Position numbers and translations under genes: made by a program. The notes under the pieces are model-generated. The model was not told the origin of the DNA and did not search any database. It worked only from the letters and a program-made list of their open reading frames with translations. 36,617 bases of DNA from Gemmatimonadales bacterium UBA7889 (GTDB lineage Bacteria > Gemmatimonadota > Gemmatimonadetes > Longimicrobiales > Gaopeijiaceae). Shown in pieces: positions 1 through 7,076 of the stretch (position 1 is its first letter; each line of letters begins with the position of its first letter). Location of the stretch: contig DLRL01000048.1 in the NCBI GenBank assembly GCA_002501085.1, positions 10,328 through 46,944 on the forward strand, written 5' to 3'.

Positions 1-1221
1 GCAGACTCTTGGGTCCCACGGACCGGAGAGGTGGAGTCTCTAGCAGAGGAACTTGGACTAGCTCATCAGATTACTCCTGCAGTTGAGTGCTCAGTTCGGG
101 CTTATCGCCGCGATAATCATGGGTTCGTGCCCTTCCTGGCTGAAGGCGGGAGTCCTGTCGGACGGCCCTCTTCACTCCTGTCCAATCCAGCTCTATCACT
201 CTTGGGTCGAGTGAGGGTAAGGCTCGAGCCTCTCATACCCAGGCGGCTTAAGGGTGAAGATGAAAGCGTTAAGAGTTTTATCCAGCGTCGGCTAGGAGCC
301 AGGGCTTATAGGGAGGTTTATGAGCCACTCCTTGGAGGAATATTCGGCGGTGACCCGAGTGAACTAAGCGCTCAAGCGACGCTAGCACCTCTCGTGCAGG
401 TAGAGGCCGATGGTGGTAGCCTGATCCGGGGTGTGGGGGCTCAAGAAAATGATAAAGGTAGTGCGCGTCCGCCGATTCTGACTTTCTCCGAGGGGATGTC
501 ATCACTTGCAGAAGCGTTACAGGGTAGTCTGGGGGTAAATCATGTTCAAACTTCTACCCAAGCGAAGAGGATATTCCGTGATTCCGGACAATGGGTAGTG
601 CGGATGGATACTGGTGTGGAGGAGAGATGTGATGCGGTGGTCATGGCCACATCCGCCTCTGCCGTTAGGAACATGCTTTCCGAGCTGACAAATGTTCAAC
701 AATTAGTGCCGGAGGTTCCCTCAGCCCGAACTACTGTCGTTAACCTAGCGTACCCCAACTCAGCTATCAGTCGTCCCCTAGATGCACATGGTTACCTCAA
801 TGGTCGTGGGACTGGCAATGGTGTATCCGCGTGCGCATGGTCCTCTGCAAAGTTCCAACATAGGGCTCCTCCTAATCAGGTGCTTCTCAGGTGTTTTATC
901 CGTGCGGCACCAGCCGCTGACAAAGAAGGAAGGCCTGAAAACCCAAAAGAAGCTGTGGCGCTCGCCAGAGATGAACTGGCTGAGAGTCTTGCGATCACTA
1001 AGGCCCCAATTCAAACCTGGGTCCACAGTTGGTCCGTTCCTGTATATCGGATCGGCCATGCCCAACGCATTAGTGACCTCCGCGCTCGGTTAACGGAGTT
1101 ACCAGGTCTTCACTTGGCTGGATCTGCCTACGACGGGGCTAGTATTGAGGCCGTGATCCGATCGGGGATGCGTGCTGCAACAGCTATCCACAACTCTGAC
1201 ATTCTACAGGAGACCTTATGA
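1..1221 (+). CDS. hemY: Protoporphyrinogen/coproporphyrinogen oxidase (HemY family), 5'-truncated
   Basis: This is the C-terminal ~406 residues of a FAD-dependent porphyrinogen oxidase, which makes protoporphyrin IX (or coproporphyrin III) from its porphyrinogen late in haem synthesis. The reading frame is open from base 1, and the residues before the first GTG (ADSWVPRTGEV) still fit the family, so the gene runs off the window edge; the N-terminal FAD Rossmann motif lies outside. Family-typical segments are FIQRRLGARAYREVYEPLLG followed by GIFGGDPSELS, then GSLIRG, and a C-terminal GLHLAGSAYDG-type FAD-binding end with a final GM.AA helix. The stop overlaps the hemL start (ATGA), so the two haem genes are translationally coupled. 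Whether it acts on proto- or coproporphyrinogen cannot be decided from this fragment. Confidence 0.9.
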   Translation, partial: ADSWVPRTGEVESLAEELGLAHQITPAVECSVRAYRRDNHGFVPFLAEGGSPVGRPSSLLSNPALSLLGRVRVRLEPLIPRRLKGEDESVKSFIQRRLGARAYREVYEPLLGGIFGGDPSELSAQATLAPLVQVEADGGSLIRGVGAQENDKGSARPPILTFSEGMSSLAEALQGSLGVNHVQTSTQAKRIFRDSGQWVVRMDTGVEERCDAVVMATSASAVRNMLSELTNVQQLVPEVPSARTTVVNLAYPNSAISRPLDAHGYLNGRGTGNGVSACAWSSAKFQHRAPPNQVLLRCFIRAAPAADKEGRPENPKEAVALARDELAESLAITKAPIQTWVHSWSVPVYRIGHAQRISDLRARLTELPGLHLAGSAYDGASIEAVIRSGMRAATAIHNSDILQETL

Positions 1222-2510
1222 GCCGAGGTGGTGGTACCAGTTCTCAGGTGCTCTATGAACGTGGTCTCAGGGTCATTCCAGGAGGAGTGAATTCACCGGT
1301 TAGGGCTTTCAGGGCGGTGGGCGGTGTACCGGTGGCATTCGAAAGAGGTGAGGGTGCGTATCTGATTGATGTGGATGGGCGGCGGTTCCTCGATTTAGTG
1401 ATGTCCTGGGGAGCCATGATTCTTGGCCATGCCCACCCGGTGATCGTGTCAGAGGTCGAGGAAGCGGTGAGAGGGGGGACAAGCTTCGGGGCCCCCTGCC
1501 CTGACGAAGTCAAACTTGCCGAGCATATATGCAAGGTGGTTCCAAGCGTAGAGCGCGTGCGGATGGTGAGTTCGGGAACGGAAGCCGTAATGAGTGCAAT
1601 CCGACTTTCACGTGCTTATACACACCGCTCAAAGATCCTGAAATTCAAAGGCTGCTATCACGGTCACGTTGACTCGATGCTCGTACGAGCGGGATCCGGG
1701 GTGGCGACACTCAGCCTACCAGATTCCCCTGGGGTTCCCCCCGGTGCAGCCGAGGACACGTTGGTAGCACAGTTCAACAACTTGGATGCGGTTGCGGACC
1801 TCTTCGACGAGAACCAGGACAACATAGCGGCTGTGATTGTAGAACCAGTCGCGGGAAATATGGGATTGATAAACCCGAATCATGGTTTTCTAGAGGGTCT
1901 TCAGTCGCTTACCTCGGAACGGGGAGCCTTACTTATTTTTGATGAAGTGATGACAGGCTTCCGTGTCGGACCATCCGGAGCACAGGGCCTGTACGGGATC
2001 ACTCCTGATCTTACGACTTTCGGAAAGGTTATTGGTGGTGGTTTCCCGGTGGGTGCCTTTGGTGGTCGGGCAGAAATTATGGACCAGATGGCTCCAACGG
2101 GTCCGGTATATCAAGCCGGCACGCTTAGCGGCAACCCAATCGCCATGCGTGCGGGCCTGACCACACTAGAGCATCTCACAGATCCCGCTGTCTACGAGGC
2201 TTTAGGATCTAGAAGTCATGCGCTTGTGGACGCGCTCGCGAATGAGGCAAAGAACGCTGGAGTAGCACTTCAGACGTCAGTCGTTGGGGGTATGTTTGGC
2301 TTCTACTTTGCCGAGCACACCGTCAATTCCTGGGAGGAAGCTGAGACGTGTGATCGGGAGCGCTTTGCTTCCTTTTTCCATGGCATGCTAGAGGCTGGTG
2401 TGTACCTACCCCCTTCACCCTTCGAGGCATGCTTTACTTCGACTGCGCATGGTGACTCGGAGGTTGAATACTTCCAGGCTGCGGCTGGTTCGGTAATGAA
2501 AACCCTCTAG
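1218..2510 (+). CDS. hemL: Glutamate-1-semialdehyde 2,1-aminomutase
   Basis: A PLP enzyme that converts glutamate-1-semialdehyde to 5-aminolevulinate, the first committed tetrapyrrole precursor of the C5 pathway. The 430-residue length is normal for the family. Visible motifs are PGGVNSPVRAF near the N-terminus, SSGTEA (about 118-123) for phosphate binding, FKGCYHGH (143-150), IFDEVMTGFR (240-249, with the PLP-contacting Asp242) and TTFGKVIGGG with the Schiff-base Lys270. The ATG overlaps the end of the upstream oxidase gene by four bases. The pairing shows the organism makes haem from glutamate and has clustered first and late steps of the route. No truncation or odd residue is seen. Confidence 0.97.
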   Translation: MSRGGGTSSQVLYERGLRVIPGGVNSPVRAFRAVGGVPVAFERGEGAYLIDVDGRRFLDLVMSWGAMILGHAHPVIVSEVEEAVRGGTSFGAPCPDEVKLAEHICKVVPSVERVRMVSSGTEAVMSAIRLSRAYTHRSKILKFKGCYHGHVDSMLVRAGSGVATLSLPDSPGVPPGAAEDTLVAQFNNLDAVADLFDENQDNIAAVIVEPVAGNMGLINPNHGFLEGLQSLTSERGALLIFDEVMTGFRVGPSGAQGLYGITPDLTTFGKVIGGGFPVGAFGGRAEIMDQMAPTGPVYQAGTLSGNPIAMRAGLTTLEHLTDPAVYEALGSRSHALVDALANEAKNAGVALQTSVVGGMFGFYFAEHTVNSWEEAETCDRERFASFFHGMLEAGVYLPPSPFEACFTSTAHGDSEVEYFQAAAGSVMKTL

Positions 2511-2551
2511 GCGCGACAGTTGGGGATCTCGCCAGGAGGAGTCATCTTGTT

Positions 2552-2674
2552 ATGCACCCTACCGCAGTGGTAGGATTTCTGAAGTTGAAAAACCGATCCA
2601 ACATGGGGTTGGACCGGACTTCCATGGAAGGCAGTCGATACCAACATAGGCTGCTTTCTGATCTCGATTTCTAG
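2552..2674 (+). CDS. Possible 40-residue small ORF
   Basis: A short frame from ATG to a TAG that overlaps the ribosome binding site of the next gene. It has a strong AGGAGGA sequence 12-18 bases ahead of the ATG, which is a rather long spacing. The predicted peptide begins MHPTAVVGFLKLKN and has no recognisable domain. The frame contains two inverted repeats (2558-2574 and 2593-2617), so this stretch could equally be a structured untranslated region. It is listed because the SD is good and the stop couples neatly to the next gene, but there is no homology argument for it. Confidence 0.2.
   Translation: MHPTAVVGFLKLKNRSNMGLDRTSMEGSRYQHRLLSDLDF
2558..2574. other. Short perfect hairpin downstream of hemL
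   Basis: CCTACC, a five-base loop (GCAGT), then GGTAGG: six perfect base pairs about 50 bases after the hemL stop. There is no run of T after it, so it is not a classical intrinsic terminator. It could be a transcript-stabilising or processing structure. Confidence 0.35.
2593..2617. other. Second hairpin downstream of hemL
   Basis: CCGATCCAAC, a five-base loop (ATGGG), then GTTGGACCGG: ten paired positions with one A/C mismatch. It is longer and stronger than the neighbouring hairpin but also lacks a T tract. It sits about 70 bases ahead of the next start codon. Partial termination or mRNA processing between the hem genes and the downstream genes is possible. Confidence 0.4.
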
Positions 2675-2684
2675 GAGGTCGTCG

Positions 2685-2978
2685 GTGCTCGCTTGGCTTG
2701 TTCCAATTGCAGTGTTTTGGTCTCTCGCCGCACTCTATTTGGGTGGGGCTGCAATTAACATTAAGGGAGGAGGGGGTGGTCGTCAGACATTAGGTCTTCT
2801 CCTTCTTTTTGCTTCGTATCTGGGCGTTTATACAATCTGTGGTTTGGCTTTAACCGGTGTAGCTGGCGCGGCTTTCGGCGGAATTGTTTTTCCTGTTCTA
2901 ATTGCCTCGATTTCTATACCGCTACTAACTCGGGTGATGTTTAAGCTTGTGGGAGTGAGTGTTAGCCGAGCTGATTAA
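2685..2978 (+). CDS. Small integral membrane protein of unknown function
   Basis: A 97-residue hydrophobic protein that starts with GTG, six bases after a perfect AGGAGG, which fixes the start. Three membrane segments are visible (about residues 3-22, 36-57 and 61-87). A glycine-rich loop (KGGGGGRQ) separates the first and second. I recognise no family. It lies between hemL and a membrane zinc-ribbon protein in a same-strand run of haem and Fe-S genes, so it may be a small accessory of the respiratory or cofactor machinery, but that is inferred from position only. Confidence 0.7.
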   Translation: MLAWLVPIAVFWSLAALYLGGAAINIKGGGGGRQTLGLLLLFASYLGVYTICGLALTGVAGAAFGGIVFPVLIASISIPLLTRVMFKLVGVSVSRAD

Positions 2979-3018
2979 CGTTGGTGTAACTCACTAATTA
3001 GTTCTGGAGTATATCGGA

Positions 3019-3288
3019 GTGGAGATCTCCCTTGCTGCGGTATGGGTCCTGGGTGGGCTCGTGCTTCTTCGCTGGATCATCATTGGGCTCGGAAGCCTGT
3101 TGGTCTTGCGTTCTGCCGATGTTTGCCCAGCCTGCTTTGAACAAACCGTAGCTGTGCAGCGGAAGATCCTAACGGTGCTGGTACGTATAGCCGAATGGCG
3201 GTGGTGCCCCCAGTGTGGTTGGGAAGGCCCTTCCCGAAAATCTGAGAGGAGTCCTTGGACATCGAGGAGCGTCAAGTCGCAGGTTTGA
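3019..3288 (+). CDS. Membrane-anchored zinc-ribbon protein, unknown function
   Basis: An 89-residue protein with one N-terminal membrane helix (about residues 7-30) and a probable zinc-binding ribbon made of CPAC (Cys36, Cys39) and CPQC (Cys63, Cys66). It begins with GTG, preceded by GGAG at nine bases. The stop codon TGA shares its last base with the ATG of the ferredoxin gene (TGATG), which points to translational coupling. The last ~20 residues are polar and may be only a tail. No specific family is recognised; a role with the neighbouring Fe-S proteins is a guess from position. Confidence 0.65.
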   Translation: MEISLAAVWVLGGLVLLRWIIIGLGSLLVLRSADVCPACFEQTVAVQRKILTVLVRIAEWRWCPQCGWEGPSRKSERSPWTSRSVKSQV

Positions 3289-3497
3289 TGGTCAAGATTG
3301 ACCGACTTATCTGTGTTGGCTTCGAGACGTGTGTAGATGTGTCACCTGACCTATTCCAAATGGATGAGGAAGGGATCGCTATCTTCACGTCAGATACACA
3401 TGAAGTTGATAAGGCAACAATCCTGGAAGCCTGTAAGGAATGCCCAGTTGATGCTCTGGTGGTTCTCGATGCTTCGGGCAATCAACTCCACCCGTAA
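3288..3497 (+). CDS. Small single-cluster ferredoxin
   Basis: A 69-residue acidic ferredoxin, probably a soluble one-electron carrier. The frame is open further upstream to a TTG at 3255, but the ATG at 3288 gives the usual ferredoxin N-terminus (MVKIDRLICVG) and a TGATG coupling with the preceding gene, so I use it. Cysteines are at 9 and 15 (C-V-G-F-E-T-C), then an EACKECPVDAL motif near residue 50. The position of the second Cys of a CxxCxxC motif is Phe, as in many 3Fe-4S ferredoxins of the CVGxxxC..P type (for example P450-partner ferredoxins). One further Cys in EAC is extra. Cluster type is therefore uncertain. The downstream partner could be the Mrp-like ATPase. Confidence 0.85.
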   Translation: MVKIDRLICVGFETCVDVSPDLFQMDEEGIAIFTSDTHEVDKATILEACKECPVDALVVLDASGNQLHP

Positions 3498-3502
3498 GGT
3501 TG

Positions 3503-4480
3503 ATGACTGAACCGACTTCAGATTCTAGCAAGACACCGCGTAAGAGATCTACGACTCGGGCTCATACGGTACGCGGCTACTCTGATCTCACCGGGGAAGT
3601 GGAGTCGAGAATTGTAGAACAGATCGGGGAACAGCATGCCCGCTTGGCGAGTCGACTATCTGAAGTAGGAGCAATCATAGTCATTGCAAGCGGGAAAGGG
3701 GGAGTTGGAAAGAGCGCAGTAACGGCAAATCTAGCCGTGGCTCTTGCAGCCCGTGGCGCACGAGTTGGCGCGGTTGATGCTGATCTGAATGGACCTTCTT
3801 TAGGGAGAATGCTGGGTCTCTTGGGGAGCCCGTTGGAAGATCGTCCGGATGGTATTGTACCTGCGGTTGGAGTTGCTGGGGTTAAGGGGATCTCGACGGA
3901 CCTGCTTATAGAAGAAGGAGTGCCCCTGAGATGGAAGGGACCGGGTCACGATCAATTTGTTTGGCAGGGAGTTACCGAGGCGGTAGCACTCCGGGAATTT
4001 ATCTCGGATGTTGTTTGGGGGCCGATAGATTATCTGATCATCGATATACCGCCTGGTACTGATAAGATTGGGCGTTTTCTCGATCTGGTCTCAGAAGTAG
4101 GACCCTCGCATCTCCAGCCGGATCAGGTTCTTCTCGTGACCATCCCATCGGAAGTAGCAGGAGCGGTTGTGGCCAGGTCAGCGACACAGTTACTCGAGGG
4201 CGGGGTACCCTGTATTGGCCTTATAGGCAACATGGCCGGGTATACGAAGCCAGGCGAAGATGACTTGCTTCCCCTCTTTACCGGCCCGAGTGCTGGAGAG
4301 ATAGCCGATGCGGTCGGCCTTGAACTATGGTCGGAAATTCCATTTGATCCGGTATTAAGTTCAAGGACTGACCGGGGTGACCCAGTTGGAGGAGAGGGCG
4401 ATTCGATTGTAGCTCAGGTATTCACAGATCTGGCTGGGCGAGTAGAGCGCGGTCCCGGAGGAAGGGAGGAGAAAAAGTGA
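3503..4480 (+). CDS. Mrp/NBP35-like P-loop ATPase lacking CxxC
   Basis: A deviant-Walker P-loop NTPase of the Mrp/ApbC/MinD group, usually Fe-S cluster carriers. The N-terminal ~60 residues are basic and polar, with no DUF59 domain. The deviant Walker A GKGGVGKS is at about residues 64-71, followed by VDADLNGPS and a YLIIDIPPGT switch II. In bacterial Mrp proteins the segment after the GxxxNMA motif carries CxxC that bridges a cluster between subunits. Here it reads NMAGYTKPGEDDLLPLF, without cysteine. The start is ATG at 3503 (a TTG sits directly before it); the 3' end overlaps the next gene. The ferredoxin upstream and the zinc-ribbon/PCP_red protein downstream suggest cofactor delivery, but the missing cysteines argue for a regulatory or chaperone ATPase instead. 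Confidence 0.85.
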   Translation: MTEPTSDSSKTPRKRSTTRAHTVRGYSDLTGEVESRIVEQIGEQHARLASRLSEVGAIIVIASGKGGVGKSAVTANLAVALAARGARVGAVDADLNGPSLGRMLGLLGSPLEDRPDGIVPAVGVAGVKGISTDLLIEEGVPLRWKGPGHDQFVWQGVTEAVALREFISDVVWGPIDYLIIDIPPGTDKIGRFLDLVSEVGPSHLQPDQVLLVTIPSEVAGAVVARSATQLLEGGVPCIGLIGNMAGYTKPGEDDLLPLFTGPSAGEIADAVGLELWSEIPFDPVLSSRTDRGDPVGGEGDSIVAQVFTDLAGRVERGPGGREEKK

Positions 4481-4974
4481 AATTTCTCTGCATTCAATGC
4501 GATGAGGTTATGAGTTTTTCAGATCGCGATTTGCCTGGAGATGGGTCGATTACTGCGTTATTCAGGTGCGGTGCCTGCGGTCGTGAAATGGCAATGCTCA
4601 CAAACCCCATGGAAACTCAACTCGTGACATCCTTGGGTGTCGAGATAGGTGGCAGGACTGTCCCAGAGCAGCCACTTCAGCAGACTCGTAGTAGGTTGGA
4701 CACTCCCCGTGACGACGCTTTTTCGGATGAAGAGGTGTCATCGGATGGGGGTGAAGGAAGTTCAAGTGCGACCTCGGCTCCTGATCATGAGTTTGTCAGG
4801 ATTCGTGTAACCTGGTCTCCCGAAGCAACTGATCGACTTGGGGGTGTCCCTAGATTTGTTCGTGGCATGGTGAAGAGGATCTACACGGAATACGCTCAGG
4901 AAAAGCAGATAGAGGTCATCACGCCTGATGTAATGGATCGTGCTAGATCTGAACTAGGTTTAGAGGGCATGTGA
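4477..4974 (+). CDS. Zinc-ribbon protein with C-terminal PCP_red-like domain
   Basis: A 165-residue two-part protein. The N-terminus has a zinc-ribbon pattern, Cys5-x2-Cys8 and Cys31-x2-Cys34. After an acidic, serine-rich linker (about 75-103) comes a segment of about 45 residues that begins WSPEATDRL and continues VPRFVRGMVKR, then a VITPDVMD motif. This matches the PCP_red family (the C-terminal domain of light-independent protochlorophyllide reductase subunit B), as I recall it. The rest of a ChlB-type protein is absent. The same module recurs in the Usp and radical SAM proteins downstream. The GTG start overlaps the upstream TGA, and a strong GGAGG lies in the preceding 20 bases. The function is unknown; it may be an Fe-S or tetrapyrrole-related adaptor. 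Confidence 0.8.
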   Translation: MKFLCIQCDEVMSFSDRDLPGDGSITALFRCGACGREMAMLTNPMETQLVTSLGVEIGGRTVPEQPLQQTRSRLDTPRDDAFSDEEVSSDGGEGSSSATSAPDHEFVRIRVTWSPEATDRLGGVPRFVRGMVKRIYTEYAQEKQIEVITPDVMDRARSELGLEGM

Positions 4975-5936
4975 ACAGCACTACGGCCGATGAGACAGTG
5001 GCCATGGACAGTGGGCTGGTCTCCTTGATCAAGGTCTCTGGATTGCATTACCGCTACGCTTCTAGCCCCCCAGTGCTTATCGACATCGATCTGGAAGTGT
5101 CATCGGGCGAGATAGTTGCGCTACTGGGCCCCAACGGTGCCGGTAAGAGCACGCTATTACGCATTCTGCTGAACGAATTAATCCCCGAAAGCGGAACCAT
5201 CTCGGGCCCGCTCTTGAGTATGAAGTCAAGCCGAGTCTTAATGGGTTATGCAGGAGAAGAAACTGCGCATTTCAATTCTTTGACCGGTATCCAGAATGCA
5301 CATTTTTTTGCTCGAGCAGCAGGGGTTGAGAAACATGAAGTGTCAGAGATGGTTTCTGGTCTCATGGACTTGGTTGGTCTATCGAATGAGGCTGACAAAG
5401 TTGTGTCCTCGTACTCATTTGGGGCTAAACGGAAGCTGCTGCTACTTGAGGCGCTTGTTCACCAGCCCAAGCTGCTTTTACTAGATGAACCGACTGTCGG
5501 GCTTGACCCCGTATCCAGAGATGCGCTGGCTGACATTTTGCGCAAGCGTAGCCAGGAGGGGTCAGCGATCATAATGGCCAGTCACGATCTGAATTTCTTA
5601 GAACAATTAGCAGACAGAATCCTTGTAATCGATGAGGGCCGAGTAGTCTCATCTGGTTCTCAGATTGAGCTACTTTCTTCCCTCGGAACAGCGACACGTT
5701 TTCAGGTGTCGGTAGACACAGCCTCTATCGAATTACCTCAGTACTTCGGGGAGGATGTAGAATTGGTGGACGACTCTGGTCCACTGTTGTTTGAGACAAC
5801 CAGGGGACAGGCTGCACTGCCAGAGATATGGGCTGCACTCATATCAGCGAGAGTGAAAATCTTAGGAGTAGAGGTAAGAGAGCCAGGCCTGGCCGAGCTC
5901 TTCCGAAGAGTTACTGGACAGGAACTGCCTAGATGA
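4971..5936 (+). CDS. ABC transporter ATP-binding protein (ABC-2/CcmA/NosF-like)
   Basis: A 321-residue ABC ATPase that powers the permease encoded next to it. It contains Walker A GPNGAGKS (53-60), a signature reading YSFGAKRKL (148-156) instead of LSGGQ, Walker B LLLLDEP (168-174), the D-loop VGLDP and the switch His205 (ASHDLNFL). After residue ~235 a C-terminal extension follows, as is common in ABC-2 exporter ATPases. The GTG start overlaps the preceding stop (GTGA); an in-frame ATG at 5004 is an alternative. Its overlap with the PCP_red protein and the permease makes one operon. Substrate is unknown; haem, copper or peptide export are all compatible with the surroundings. Confidence 0.93.
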   Translation: MNSTTADETVAMDSGLVSLIKVSGLHYRYASSPPVLIDIDLEVSSGEIVALLGPNGAGKSTLLRILLNELIPESGTISGPLLSMKSSRVLMGYAGEETAHFNSLTGIQNAHFFARAAGVEKHEVSEMVSGLMDLVGLSNEADKVVSSYSFGAKRKLLLLEALVHQPKLLLLDEPTVGLDPVSRDALADILRKRSQEGSAIIMASHDLNFLEQLADRILVIDEGRVVSSGSQIELLSSLGTATRFQVSVDTASIELPQYFGEDVELVDDSGPLLFETTRGQAALPEIWAALISARVKILGVEVREPGLAELFRRVTGQELPR

Positions 5937-6643
5937 AGTTTCTTGTAACAGTGATGGAGTTTCGCATAGCGCTAGCAAGACCTCGTTTGTTAGCGCTGAA
6001 TGTTATGGTGCCCGTTGTACTTGTGTTGGCGATCTCATTGGGTGGTGCACCAGAATTTCATGCTGCTGCTGTCTATACGGTGCTCTTCACGCTTTTTGGG
6101 ACCTTTGGATCTGCGATTCCCCTTGTGCGTGATGCCGAAGCCGGGCTTTTCGGCCGCATTATTAGGGCTGGTGTTCCACCATCACATTTTCTTATCGAGC
6201 GAGCCGCAGGTGGTAGTGCTATCGATGCACTTCAATTGTTACCAGCTCTCACGATCGCAACACTGGGCTCCATCTCACTGAATGGGTGGATTAGGGCTGT
6301 ACTCGTCCTTTGGTCCTCCATATGGATTGCGAACCTGTTAGGTAACCTAGTAGCGGCGGCAGCGAGATCTCTCGCTGAGACGGCACTGTTTTCCGCAGTC
6401 ACAACGCTCTTTCTGCTGCACTTATCAGGTGTATTCAGGACGCCTCTGCCTCAGTCTTCATGGGCAGTGGTAGAAGCTCTCAGCCCATTTCAGGCCCTCC
6501 ATGAGACCCTCCTTACGGCGCCAGCTGGCAGTAGCACTGAGCTTCCAATGGGGCTCCTTGTTTGGGTGCTGATTCTACCTGTTGTAACTGTACTCTTAGC
6601 GAGATCAGTCACTAGGTCCCTGCGGACAGCCAGTGGCGGTTGA
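5933..6643 (+). CDS. ABC-2 type permease (CcmB-like)
   Basis: A 236-residue integral membrane protein with about six hydrophobic helices and an arginine-containing cytoplasmic start (MEFRIALARPRLL), typical of CcmB and other ABC-2 permeases. The ATG overlaps the stop of the ATPase gene (ATGA), the standard arrangement for a two-component ABC exporter. A charged loop after helix II (RDAEAGLFGRIIRAGVPP) matches the intracellular coupling loop seen in this family. CcmB proper exports or handles haem-chaperone complexes in cytochrome c maturation, and many c-type cytochromes follow downstream, but no ccmC, E, F or H is in the window, so the ccm assignment is only a possibility. Confidence 0.85.
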   Translation: MKFLVTVMEFRIALARPRLLALNVMVPVVLVLAISLGGAPEFHAAAVYTVLFTLFGTFGSAIPLVRDAEAGLFGRIIRAGVPPSHFLIERAAGGSAIDALQLLPALTIATLGSISLNGWIRAVLVLWSSIWIANLLGNLVAAAARSLAETALFSAVTTLFLLHLSGVFRTPLPQSSWAVVEALSPFQALHETLLTAPAGSSTELPMGLLVWVLILPVVTVLLARSVTRSLRTASGG

Positions 6644-6720
6644 GGATACCTGAAACCCCAGTGAAACAGCCCTGTCCACGAAGGACTATTTTGTGCTCCT
6701 AGGTGGCACTTTAGGGTCGG

Positions 6721-6749
6721 TTGCCCGAGTAGAACACTGTAGATATAAT
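6721..6749 (+). promoter_or_regulatory. Predicted sigma-70 promoter
   Basis: TTGCCC (-35, four of six consensus bases), a 17-base spacer, then a perfect TATAAT (-10). Transcription would begin near 6756 and run towards the Usp, radical SAM and CydA-like genes. It lies about 80 bases after the stop of the ABC permease gene, so it probably starts a new transcription unit. Seen in sequence; use is inferred. Confidence 0.55.
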
Positions 6750-6859
6750 TTGTGGCGGCTTTCTTGTGAAAGATGGTGCGAGCACTGGGAATTCCCGTAA
6801 TACAGGGCTTGTCATGCCTGTAAGGAACATCTGCCTTGAGGCACTTGTCAGTAGTGGTG

Positions 6860-6872
6860 TTTGTTCAACAAA
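6860..6872. repeat. Small perfect inverted repeat
   Basis: TTTGTT-C-AACAAA, a 13-base dyad about 100 bases downstream of the predicted transcription start. It could be an operator or a weak RNA hairpin; it is AT-rich and may be chance. Confidence 0.3.
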
Positions 6873-7003
6873 AGAGTTCTCCACGCTCTATGAAACTTGA
6901 AGTCTAACTAGGAAGGCTCGGGGGTTTGGTCCACTGGGCCTGTCACACATATAGCCGTAAGCAGAGCAGATAAAGCAATGGGTCAGAGGTGGCGTGCAGG
7001 AGG

Positions 7004-7018
7004 AAGGAAAAATTCCTT
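7004..7018. other. Small hairpin overlapping a purine-rich SD-like sequence
   Basis: AAGGAA, loop AAA, TTCCTT. The left arm overlaps a GGAGGAAGG stretch that looks like a ribosome binding site, but no start codon at a suitable distance opens a frame of meaningful length. It may be part of a longer leader structure for the Usp gene. Confidence 0.25.
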
Positions 7019-7076
7019 TGTTGTACTGGCACCCGCGTTGGGAGCCAGGTAGAGATTCTATAATCCGAAGGCAAGC

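Larger units (their letters stand above)
6644..7076. other. 433-base intergenic region upstream of the Usp gene
   Basis: No convincing gene is seen here on either strand. It holds a good sigma-70 promoter early on (6721-6749), a TTTGTT/AACAAA inverted repeat (6860-6872), a small hairpin that would cover a GGAGG-like sequence (7004-7018), and a TATAAT (7059-7064) only 13 bases before the Usp start codon. If the first promoter is used, the mRNA leader would be about 320 bases, long enough for a regulatory RNA element. A 16-codon ATG frame at 6773-6823 has no SD and is not called. Confidence 0.6.

Noticed and set aside
6773..6823. 16-codon ATG frame in the Usp leader
   Set aside because: No SD, no runs of regulatory codons that would suggest an attenuator; too short to support.
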